DNA of 64,000 nt from contig OW203989.1 of the NCBI GenBank assembly GCA_934047225.1, positions 8,035,977 to 8,099,976 on the forward strand. Direction: 5' to 3'. Each line of letters begins with the position of its first letter. The stretch's first letter is position 1. A program made the position numbers and the translations under genes. The notes under the pieces are model-generated. The model ran no database searches and was not told the DNA's origin. It saw only the letters and a list, made by a program, of their open reading frames with translations. This DNA is from Ypsolopha sequella (Eukaryota; Arthropoda; Insecta; Lepidoptera; Ypsolophidae). This document shows, one piece after another, positions 47,217 through 58,448 of the stretch.

Positions 47217-47859
47217 GATGTGGTGACAGCGCGACGTTTGTATGGAGGTTTGATATTCATTTTCCTCAGGGAATTTGTTTCTAATTGTTTTTTCTATCTT
47301 TTATTGTATTCTAAAAATATTTTAGATTTTCAAAGCAATAGATGTTGCTATAAATCTTAGATTTCTAAAATAAAAAGTTTTCTAAAATTACGAAAATACG
47401 TACTTTTTACGAGATCACCATTATAGTTTAAAAACAACAAACACTTAAGACGCCATGTTAAAATTAGTCTTTGTGCTAACGACTTTTAAGACTAAACAAC
47501 TCGAGATTTTGATGGACATGTTATTAAACAAAAGCAGGAAGTTAAAGTTCTAAACCGAAAAACAAATCAGACAAATGAAATCAAGGAACTATTTTTGGAA
47601 GGTTGATTGCTGAACGGGGCTGTTTTACGATTATCATTGCATAGTATCGTATACTTGCATAGACGAGTAGTCAAACCAAAATACAAAATAAATCACAGTC
47701 CATACTTTTACTTCCAAGTTTCATCGACGATCATTTCGTCCCAACGTGATGGGCCATATCGTCGTTCTTCGGGCCCAAATATGTACGAACAACTGAACTT
47801 TCGGTTCCGAGGCATGCAGACAAATGTGCTCGTACAGTAATTAAGGCGATATGTTAAAG
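47217..47859. other. unannotated stretch
   Basis: The left part may be the 3' UTR of the decayed LINE. A 77-codon frame at 47607-47840 has no domain. Confidence 0.3.
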
Positions 47860-48150
47860 TTTTAGCGTCCCTGTTACTCCATATGCGAAAAAACTCTCAG
47901 TGCGAGAGGGATGGATTCGAGGAAAAGTAGCATAATGTAGGTTTTTTATTAATATAAAATGTACTCAAGTTGCTATCAAAATTTCGTTTGACCAGGTTGT
48001 AGATACCGTTAAAACCCATCTAATAAAGTATAATCGTAGTCTAGATGTCATTCCAAATTGTCAAACCAGGAGAATTGGTGTCGAAAAAGACCTCATTTCA
48101 ATCAATATTTCTATCGAGCCAAATTTCTCCAATCGCGTTTCTGTTCAACA
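47860..48150 (+). repeat. dispersed repeat family F, copy 2
   Basis: This is the partner of 610-905 in the same orientation and shares GTGCGAGAGGG, CTAATAAA, GACCTCATTTCAAT and ATTTCTATCGAG. It is diverged and non-coding. Confidence 0.5.
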
Positions 48151-49744
48151 GATTCCTAGAAAAATATCCCAAAAATAATATACTAGTTTATCAAAATAAT
48201 ACATGATTTACTGAAGTAGATATGCAAGTTCTAAAAGTGTCGATTCCTTTTCCGTAGCGCCTTAACTTCCGAATTAAAATAGTATTCGAACCACTAAACT
48301 ACAGAAACGATCTGCTAAATCAAATCAATTTAAAACATTAAACATATAGTAAGCTCATTCTTTTGTTAGTAAGTATGAAAGTATGAAAATTTCATATTAG
48401 CCCGTGGAAAGAAAACCAAATGTAAAGGCGTATAACAGTTCAAATATAGAATGCATCGAGAAAACAGCACAACATAAAACAAGAGTGAACTAAATATATG
48501 CAATGAAATGTATGTTTTGCAAGCTCCATAAATAAGTTAACGTGCTGCACTCACCAAACACGAAACAATGGAAGAAATGAGAATCACGGAAAGTGTACAG
48601 AACATACAACATGCAATGTTACGAAATATACCTAAGTATATACATATATCTATCATCATGGATCAGGACGTAATCAGAACATGGTTCCTCCTTCATTCTC
48701 ATACCACAAAAGGTTAGTGTTTGCTAAATGGAAAAAAATATATGTATAATTAAGAACCCAAAAAAAATTATAGAATATTTTGTGTCATGAAGTATGAGTA
48801 TTTTGACTATTCCAGATTATTTTAAGTGTACGAAAAGTGAAAACACTACATATTAACAAAAACATCGCTCGAAAATTTGTGGATTTTTAGATAAATAAAT
48901 CAATTTTCTTGATGAAATTGAAAGTTACATAACAAGGAACGAAGTTTTACGAAACAGAATCCATGTATCGGTAACAATATTATGATGCATGCATTCAGCA
49001 CAGATTGGGCAAGCATGTGTGATCCAAATAAGGGCAGGCCAGGTTTGAATTGCGATGCAATCAAGAGGTAAAACCGTTTCTGCGGGATTTCACATCAGTT
49101 GAAATTATTAAAATTATCTGAGCTAATGAAACAGGATTAATTACATTAAGTTTTGAGCTAGTCGTGTTAATGCTAATTGAAGTCAACTGATACGTTAGCT
49201 ACATTATTGCAATAAGTTATTTTCTGTATGAAAGCTTTACCTAAGCCACAAAATAATATCAAACAATTATCTTACTTGTTCTTAGACAATTCCTACCAAC
49301 ATTAAATTGAAATCAAAAGATAATTTAGTCAAATTGCAAACATATTGATCGTGCTAACAATATGCAAACTGCGAACGTTGTTTCTTCGAACTTAATCTCA
49401 CACCTTTCAACCCTTGTTCAGTTGTTATAACAGTTATTTTACGAAAGCATGAAGGTGAATGGGAAATGGTTAAGGTGGTTTGTGTTTCACATGTATTATC
49501 CTTAAGAGCAAGGAATATTGAACTTTGTTCTAGTGTAATAAGAGGTTTGGATGATCTGAAATGGCTTGTAGTCGGTGAGTCAGCTAATATACAGGATGCT
49601 AATTAAACCGCGGCGCATGCATGTTTAATGCAAGTAAGCAAGGCGTCTGTTATTGACACATTGCTAATTTATAATACGTTTATAGTAGATAGTTATAATA
49701 CAACACTTGCACATACATATGTAGTGATTCATATTTCATATTAA
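48151..49744. other. unannotated AT-rich stretch
   Basis: No gene, RNA or repeat was recognised. Confidence 0.3.
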
Positions 49745-49747
49745 TAT

Positions 49748-49862
49748 TCATATTCTTTATTGTACACAAAAGAAACATATTATTTTTACAAAATTCTTAG
49801 ATATATCATATACATAGGCGAGCTTATCTCTAAAAAGAGATGTCTTCCAGCAAACCCGGATT
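49748..49862 (-). mobile_element. family C LINE 3' tail, copy 4
   Basis: The minus strand reads GTTTGCTGGAAGACATCTCT, then TTTTAGAGATAAGCTCGCC, and ends TTGTGTACAATAAAGAATA. A 6-bp stem (ATCTCT/AGAGAT) lies at 49826-49841. Confidence 0.65.
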
Positions 49863-50140
49863 GAAAAAGATAAGTCATAATAAAAAGTAGACATACATAC
49901 GTGTACACTAAATATGTTAATATACTTACACCCTATGATTATAAATAACAACAATGTACCTACATAAATAATAATGAAGTAACTATTTAAACAATAAACA
50001 TATTTACTTATATACATAATATTTACAATAAATAAGATAAAAATACATAACAATAGTTAAAATAAATATTGTGCTACCTACAGATACTCATGGAGTTCTC
50101 TTTCACTCTTCTCTTTAAATTTTTTAGTGATATGTATGCT

Positions 50141-50612
50141 TTTTTTTCAAGGTTCCGTGTCTGAAAGGTGCCAGACGGAAACCTTTCTAAGCCTACGTTA
50201 TCTGTCCCTGTGGCACAGGGGTACACAGTACACAGTAGTAATACGTATTACGATGGCCTCTACCATAAGGTATAATAAAATAGAAAATTTAACCACACGC
50301 GGGGTCCCCATATAAAAAACCTCGAAAAAGTAGCGTTAGTTTGACTTTATTTGTTTCAGTTGTACATACTCTAAACTATTCTAAAGTAAAACAACCAATA
50401 GTAAAAATTTGGTTTCCGTATTCAGAGTGTGCCGAATTGTTTGTCACAGGCGTTACCATTTCAGCGTCTTCTTTTTGTCGCCTTGATGTCGCTATGGGAT
50501 GTATGTTGTTGTTATTTTTTACCATTTAATAATGTTTTTTAGGTTCCGTATCCGTATTGTGTGGTGGTATGGAATCCTTTGCGCGCGAGTTCAACTCACA
50601 CTTGGCCAAAGT
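50141..50612 (-). repeat. diverged family A copy
   Basis: The copy runs from CAAGGTTCCGTGTCTGAAAG to GCGAGTTCAACTCACACTTG followed by GCC. A second GGTTCCGTA block near 50542 suggests an internal duplication or deletion. The short frames inside are not conserved. Confidence 0.55.
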
Positions 50613-50629
50613 ATTTACAGTTAGCTTGC

Positions 50630-50760
50630 AAGGGTTGCCTAGGATATATTGCTATTAGCAATAAGTGCCAATAAGTGCAATAAATTGTTTAATTGTTTCC
50701 TTTTATCTTTTAAGTTATTTGTGTAAATATGCAAAAAGTGTTATAAATAAATAATTAAAA
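50630..50760 (+). mobile_element. family C LINE 3' tail, copy 5
   Basis: GGGTTGCCTAGGATATATTG then CTATTAGCAATAAGTGCC gives a stem at 50648-50662. It ends in ATAAATAAATAATTAAA. Confidence 0.6.
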
Positions 50761-53700
50761 GCTTTTATAATGTTTCCTAATGATTCATGATAAGTTGAAG
50801 CTGAAGTTTAAAAAATGTTTTTCTCCGCTACTTTGTTTTTTAATTGATTTTTATATCACAAACAATAATTTAACTCATACTAAACACTTAATCAAGAATA
50901 ACAAAATTGTTTTAGGATTAAATTAATTCTCCGGCATTAAATATTATGTAATAGATCTCAAGACAAAAGCATACTTGAGAACAGTAATGATCGCAAAGTA
51001 CAAAGCACTGTTGTTGACAATTTATCGCAATTTACTGCAAATAAACATAATTGCTGCACTATCAAGCGTGTCATGCGAATCAATTTATGCGAAAATGATA
51101 CGTAATAACTACTAATAACAGGACACTGGAATAACAGTAATATCGTATCCTAATTAACAAGCCACGATAATATTGGTTACAAAATGACGCGTAAAAATTA
51201 AGCACCCACACATAAAGTACGAAACGTAAATGAAAATTTTAATTATCCAGCTGAATCGTACATAATTTGGTTTAAAACCGATACCTGTCCTCATCGAGAT
51301 AAAATCTCTGGTTTCAACAAAGTTCTGAATGAAGGTTTAATCACGTGATCGGAGAATAAGTCAGCTTCAGTTGGCGACGCTCTCAGACGTAACATGGCAA
51401 TTACGACAGTTTACTGAATGTTTGCCGACACGCCACCGCGACATGCAATATACCGACAAAACGTCTTGTACGTGCGACTGATAAAGACGACAAAACATTC
51501 TCTACCGGAGCTTGAAATTGATCTTCGCTTCCTTCGCATATAAACAATGAAGCTCACTTGAAAGTTTTCTTAACAAGGAATGTGATGCATGTCATTTCAG
51601 AGAACATGCAAATGATTTTAAAAAATCTTCTTTATTTTAGCTTGAAAGTCGAGGAAAGACAAAAATCTTGCAGCCACAAGGAAACCTCGCTAACGAGGCA
51701 AGGTCGCGCCGGAGCAAGCCATCCATCAGGCAGCAGAGAAATCTGCGCCAGAGATAGCACTAAATTACCCTCAGCTCGACTAGGGTTACCAACAAGACCT
51801 CGATGCTCTCAGATATAAAAGCATAAAACAAAGCCAACGGCACAAAACGTCGGTGAAAGTGATGCAGGTAATTGATTAATAACTCCGTCTGTAAATGATG
51901 GCCGGTTAATAACACATCAAAATAATTGATTCGCGAATATAACAGACAGTGCAATCGAGTCGAGAAAGTACAACGCTCCAGCGTAACCGTAACTCCATAT
52001 CGGGAGCGTCCTTGTCGACATCGGAGATTGCCGTTGACACTTTAACAAGAGGCTTTTAAAATGAAGTTTCATGTAAACAAGAAGTGAGAGCGATGAAAGG
52101 GGAACGATTTGTGAAGCAACAATGGAAGACATGAGGTGTGAGGGAGGAGCGAGGGTCATCTGTCAGCATTGTGAAAGCAAGGGCTATTGATAGCCCTTAA
52201 TCGCCCGACCAGGGTACTACGGAAACCGACACGGGAAACTCCCAGCATGCGCGACAAAAGGTGTTAGTCCGAGAAATCGCAAATCATCAGTCATCGGATA
52301 GTTGTAACGACCTCACTAGAGAAGCGACATTGACACAGATAGATATTGCAACCAGTAATACTAGTGGATATTCATAAAACGAATGTTGAAGTGTAGCAAT
52401 TTCGCCAAATTGATGGAATGGTGTTTCAATTCTAATCCATAAACAGTTTTGTCGGTGAAAGAGCGTTTGACTGACACACAATTTAAGCGATTCGTTTCAC
52501 ATTCGGTTAGATTTTACCAACTCGTATGACCTGTTTGCATTTTGAGTGGACGACATGAAAGGCGCCCTTTGTTTTATCTTTACAGCTGTTTAAATGGGAG
52601 CCAGCTTTTTGCGCATTCCTCTCAAAATTTAACGAGACTCCCTCTGACAAAACACGACGGGTTTGACAGTTATTTAAACATACTCCTCTCTTTTGTCCGT
52701 TTTTTTTTGCTTGTACCTTTTTGGGGCCTCTCGTGAATGGTGTTACAGGTCTTTTAGTGTTTTTATCACTTTGCTGTGTTTATTTTTAGCGCTATTTGCG
52801 AATTCGCGTATGACGTATTACAGTTAACACACCAGTGTTAAGTTTCCGTCTTGCGGTTAAGTCACATCTAACTTCGTTAGCTATGGTTAGCGAATTTATG
52901 AATTTTCTAGTCACCTGGTTTTTACCATGCTTGAAAAAATAATTGGTTTATTTGCTTCCGTGGGATGAGGAAAGTTCTGCGAAGCTTTTTTCCTTTCTAA
53001 TTTATATCGCTTGTAACAAACTGATCATCGGTGCATAATAATAACTGTAATATCTATCATAACACCACACGACCCGAATTATTTGTATTAGAAAGTCGAA
53101 CACCAAAAGTAGTTACCAACAATGTGTCCGAACTGGCAATAAATAAAAAGACGTGCTTTGCAAACTCCGCTAGGCATAATTGCGAATCATGCAAAAACGA
53201 GACCGGTCAAGTCAATCTATAGACATTTCATCTGAATCGATTGTACGATTATTGTAGATAGTGATTAATTTAATTTTTATACGGCTTGATTGTATAGGTA
53301 TATGTTCGGCGCCGGATTCGAGTCACCAGTCTTGTTAGACTGGTCGTTGACATTGAATAAAAGTCTATCAAGGAAACATCGTACATAATGCACTGGTTCC
53401 GTTAATTTGTATTTAAAAAAACAGCCTTAATGAGCATTTTGTTTTGTTCAAGTATGTTTTTCTATGCAACAGCAGATTTTCTTTACGATTTCGGGGTTGG
53501 CCCCATAGTAAAAATTGTTTATCGAGAACTATTTCTTGATTTCGGCTTTTCAGAAACTAAATGTTTCATTTGGGCTCACCATATTTTATTGTGTCTTCAA
53601 AAAGTGTCGTGCCGATCCACGTGTAATAATGCCAGATGTCCAGACTTCGCTATAAAGGTTTTCGTTTTCATGTGGAGTCCTAAAAAGTGAGATTGAACCA

Positions 53701-54054
53701 GAAGGCCTCACTGTTCCCATGGTACCTACTCCCGATATGATAGATAGACCTGTCAAGCTGGGCGGAACCCGTGTATTGTATTGTGTAGTGTCCAATTTCG
53801 TCCAGTTAATACGAGTAGGATCGATAATAGTTTCAAATTAATAATCATATGTTAGGTGTAGTTATCGAGCGGAGTGAATCTATTTCATGTTCGCTAAATT
53901 GTTTGAAAGTTTAGTGGAGAAATTTCGGGCAAGTGCTTTTATTTGCATTATTTGATAATCTTGATCTTATTTTTCGTGTTGCTTCTCAGACAACACACTC
54001 AAAAATCATTTTCAATTAAAATTAACAAGTTTTCTGTGAAGCTCCAAAATATAT
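50761..54054. other. unannotated stretch (3.3 kb)
   Basis: This is the longest part of the window with no repeat I can recognise. It is moderately GC-rich at 51400-52500 and AT-rich elsewhere. Several 60-86 codon frames (51558, 51760, 51917, 52287, 53430) overlap on both strands without domains. Unique intronic or intergenic DNA is the best reading. Confidence 0.35.
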
Positions 54055-54442
54055 TTTTCAATGCAAGTGGTCGTAGAGGCCCACTTTTTATGCATCAAAA
54101 CCGAACAGAAAGTCGTTTATTTTGCCCTAGGGCGTTATTATTATTATTTTTTTTATTTATTTACAATGGTTGGCTAACCTGCAGCCTTTCCTGTGAACCA
54201 TAAATGTTATACTTTTTTTTTCCACTGTTTAACGGCTCTGGATACAGTCCTTTTGAGCCAATCATAATATAAAGTTCACAAGATTATATTTGTTTTATTT
54301 CCTCACACTTTGCATTGAAAAACGTAGTATGATACATGAGCGTAAGAGCAATAAATTACTCGGTTACGTTTAAAACACTCGCTACGCTCGTGTATCGTCC
54401 TCGTAATTTATTCCTTTTCGCCTTAGTAGCATAAACTACTAT
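54055..54442 (+). repeat. family B repeat, copy 5
   Basis: This full-length copy begins TTTTTCAATGCAAGTGGTCG and ends CATAAACTACTAT. The palindromic half has lost about 10 bases at its centre (CTCGCTACGCTCGTGTATCG). Confidence 0.75.
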
Positions 54443-55511
54443 TTCGATATTGTTCAGACGGTTTGTTTCGTATTACTTTGACCCCAAATTTGGGCTGCAA
54501 ACCTAAAAACAATAAAAAGTGATATTTATATAACTTTTTATTAATATCGAAATATAATGTACCTAATTTGGTTTGCAGCTCAACTCATGATATGATCTTT
54601 TATCAAGGTGTATCTACATCAATTCGTTTAAAGAAGCAATATTTTGTAGACCGTGGTGAAAACCATCTTAGATTTTACCTACCAATTAAATCTCAAACAA
54701 AAAATCGTTGCGTTTGGTGAAAGGTCCCCAGTAACAGTAAAGACCGTAACAATTTATAATAATAGAGGTTTTGTAAGAATTTCTATCACACTGTGGTGTT
54801 GATTTATCCAGTCCGGTGCTATGATAGATCATGTGATGGTATCTGGTAACCGAACCCGTACATTTGCCGATAGCCGATGTTGATAATCACTAGTTACAGG
54901 TTGACACTATCGCTGGTTATAAATTGAGTATTCAAATCGACGAGTCCATGAAATAAATTGTTCGAAACATCCAAACGTACAGTCTGCAACTCATCCTGGT
55001 ATAGCATGGCTATTCTTATTTCACCTACACAAGGGTTATATTCAAACAAAAGAAGGAAAATGTGAATTCTAAATTATTGATTATACTTGTGCACCAGATT
55101 CTGACAATAATACTGATGGAAGAACAAAGACTGAAGATACCAAATATTTGAATTCTGTTTGGTAAAACATACATGTACGACTAAGCATAGAACAAAATTT
55201 TTGACAACTTTTTCATGTTTATTAGAATATTATGAATCTCAGTAAAATATAATTTCCATAATTTCAAAAGTTTTGTCAATTAGACTTCAGTTCTTTTTCA
55301 TAGAATTTTCTATGTATACTTCAAGAAACCACCAGATTAAAAACAAAAGGCTGTTCTTTGTGTGTTGACATTTCTCTTTACGATGAATTGCTTACAATTT
55401 GTTTCAGTCTTGTTTCAAAGGATTTTGTGATAAAAATATGAAAACGAGCCATTGTCTAATCCCCTATTGAGGGTTCCTCGAAAATGTCAACATAATTTTC
55501 AGAAGTATACA
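54443..55511. other. unannotated stretch
   Basis: Nothing was recognised. Confidence 0.3.
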
Positions 55512-55692
55512 AAAACTAGCGACCCGCCCCGGCTTTGCACGGGCATGTATTATACATATAAACCTTCATTTCAAATCACTCTATCTATTAAAAAAACCGC
55601 ATCAAAATCCGTTGCGTAGTTTTAAAGATCTAAGCATACATAGGGACAGACAGACAGTGGGAAGCGACTTTGTTTTATACTATGTAGTGATA
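55512..55692 (+). repeat. family G-like short repeat
   Basis: It opens AACTAGCGACCCGCCCCGGC and TTTGCACGGGCA, and has a GACAGACAGACAG tract near TTTGTTTTATACTATGTAG at the right end. It is the same type of CTAGC...CGGCTTTGCACGGG repeat as at 23747, but short and diverged. Confidence 0.5.
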
Positions 55693-57561
55693 TTTATTCA
55701 TATGGACGCAAAATGAAACATCGTCTCCGTGAGAAAGTGCCAGGTAATTATTCTTACAGAACGTGATTAAAATACCAAAAAGCCTCAACTGTAAAGCCAG
55801 TAGCTATAATTCAACTTATACCTACTGCCTTTACTTTACGTGCGTTATGAAAAATCGTAAATTAGTCAACGAGAATTATAACTTTACGGCCGTTATGTAC
55901 TGTTAAGAAGGCTTAAAAGTGATGAGTCAAAAGTACAGTTGTTTAAAAAATATTTGCATTGCTCGCAAATTTTATTTTTGCAGCTTTTTAATTTTATGGT
56001 AGAACGAATCATATTGACAGAAGACTACGTAATTCTTTTTCGAAATGAGTTTTTTCACTGTCACTGAAATATGAACACCTTTATTTTGCGGTAAAACATA
56101 AATTAAAGTAAAAACCGATTAACACACACGTTGGCCACAAAGGTTTTTTGTACTTTCCTGCAACATGAGATAATACAACCGAATGATACGAAAATAAAGA
56201 GACATGTTCAAAGTGAAACACTTTTGTCGAACAGAGTACGCTCCGCAGGGTGTCCTCAGTTAACGCGTGTTCACTCGTATTTCATTCCACTTTAATTTGC
56301 CGCAACTTTACACAGCGTTTTGTAAAATGCACTTCGACTTAAAGCATCCTCAAGTTTGCTTCAAATGTATGGTGTAAAACCGTTTAAATACATTTACTCT
56401 TTTAAATTAAGCGGTTTTACTCTTGATTTATGGCGCACTTTTCGACAAATCACCGTAAAAAGGAATAAAGTTTCGGACTCACCAGATTTCTCTTTCCGAG
56501 AAAGACGGAGGAAACACTTTAGTGTCTCGATGAAACGCATAATAGGCACACAAGCATTTAATTTTATTTGTATGGACACAACACACAATTTACTCGATCA
56601 AATACGAACACACCCACGAAACATAAGTCTACAATTAAAGAGTCAAAGCATGCACAAAGAAAAAAGAAGAGGACAGCTAATTGCGGCTCAAATATGGCAT
56701 GAGATTACACCTAGTACCAGATATGGCCGGGAAGTGGCCAGATATGGAGCCCTTGACTAATCGTTTGGCACACGATGCTGCGCTATGGGAACAAAGTACA
56801 GTTGGATACATTTGAAAAGATAGTTTCTCCCGATGCGTTCTTGTGGAATTATTGGAATAAGTGATTGTTTATTTACTGGTATATGTTTATCATAACGGTT
56901 TGTTTTCAAAATTACACTAATTTGGTTGCCATGCGCGTGAGCATGAGCAAGTTACGACTGATGATTTACTTCGTTTATAATTAAAAGATTAGTTAATGTC
57001 TTTCCTAGAAAACCGTTTTCATCTAAATGCTCATCATAACTATAATTTGTACCATAATGGTTACTGTTCGTGGAAGATTATTCTATTAACGTCGAATGCA
57101 ATTAAAAATATCCGTTACTTTTACCCAAACTTGTAATTTCTTCATCAAATAAAGATTAATGGAGTCGTCAGTGGCAATTGAATCTGAAATATAGTAATTT
57201 GGATTATAGAAAAATATTCTCCCATACAATGCTGTATGTAGTGTATATAACTAATAGTTGACTTGATATATTTGTATAAATTAGAGCCTATACATTATTT
57301 TATTCTTCATTTATGAGGCAACATTCGTTTATTATAACTTGCAATACCGAGCTCCAAAAAACTTGAGTCTTGCGAAAACATTGCTGAACGAGAATGTAAC
57401 GGGACTACTTTTAGGGACATTGCCTAAATTACATTAAAGTTATTGACATTTTATAAAAAAATAATATTAGATATATACGAAGGAAAGCACCATACATACA
57501 AAATCACAAACAATAAAAATGAAAAAATTTATAAACAGTAAATATAACACCAAGAAAAAAA
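55693..57561. other. unannotated stretch
   Basis: A 134-codon frame at 56356-56760 (first ATG 56365) is the longest here. It is Lys/Arg-rich, matches no domain I know and has no clear splice context, so it is not called as a gene. Confidence 0.3.
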
Positions 57562-57599
57562 CTGGTATTCTGCTAAATCAGGGTTTAGCAGAATACCAG
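57562..57599. repeat. perfect 16-bp hairpin, 6-base loop
   Basis: CTGGTATTCTGCTAAA (57562-57577) is perfectly complementary to 57584-57599 around TCAGGG. An A run precedes it and CTTTTTAAA follows, extending the pairing with one bulge. Confidence 0.7.
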
Positions 57600-58008
57600 C
57601 TTTTTAAATGTAAACGTCTTCCTTTATGTAAATTTTCTATTTTGCGAGAAATTTAAGAAATATTCCACAGGTAAAGAAATATTTCCGGCACCTTGAGCAA
57701 AACTGCAAGCAATTTAGGAAACGTTTCCAGATTTATTTTATCATTAGGTAATTTGTTTGTTTTGCATACGAGCAAATTGTATAATATACAATTTTTCATA
57801 TTAAAAAATAATTTAAAAAAATTCAGATAAATTGCGCAATTGCAGAATATGCACATACTAGTTAATGCAATCGTAGCATTTAATAAAATATCAAGTTAAG
57901 GTAGACGAGTTACAAAAGTAAAAAAAAAATTGGTACATCTTAAGCCTGTACCTGAGCCTAGAGCATGACCAACTCCAGTCTATCTAGGATTCGTTTGAAG
58001 AAATTCGG
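57600..58008. other. unannotated AT-rich stretch
   Basis: Nothing was recognised. Confidence 0.3.
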
Positions 58009-58448
58009 ACTCTCCTTGTATTGAAAAAAATATATTTGGTTTATTAATCTTTTCTCTAGGGATGTTACGTATAAACAATGTACTAAGATTTATACTTTTG
58101 TCAAAAAAAAATGTTTTGCACCCTCTCTTTTTTTGGTTATCAAACGTTCGCTTCAAGAACGCGGTTAAGAGATCAACTTGATTTTTTTTCATAAAATAGG
58201 TAATAGAAATATGAAGGTATATCACCTAAATTCAATATTTTTTTCCCTACAAAATTTTTCAGTATTAGCTAAAAACACACCAATTTGTTGTTTCGCTGCG
58301 TGATCACTAGTATTAAGCGTTCAAGAAGGAGAGGCCAAAGAGCCAACATATAATCGCCTCTATGACAAGCAAATTAAGTCTTTGCCGTAGGACTTATTGT
58401 GCTGGACGGGTAATAAAAAAAGTTGCTAGGGTATGCCATCTTCTTAAC
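58009..58448 (+). repeat. family E repeat, copy 2
   Basis: This is the partner of 37540-37972 in the same orientation, with scattered substitutions and small indels. It ends GTTGCTAGGGTATGCCATC. Confidence 0.75.

Noticed and set aside
56356..56760. 134-codon Lys/Arg-rich open frame as a gene
   Set aside because: It has no recognisable motif, no splice-site support and no paralogue in the window. A frame of this length can arise by chance in 64 kb.
57562..57607. bacterial-type terminator (hairpin plus T run)
   Set aside because: The window is eukaryotic, with splice signals and LINEs, and no gene ends there. It is treated as a hairpin only.
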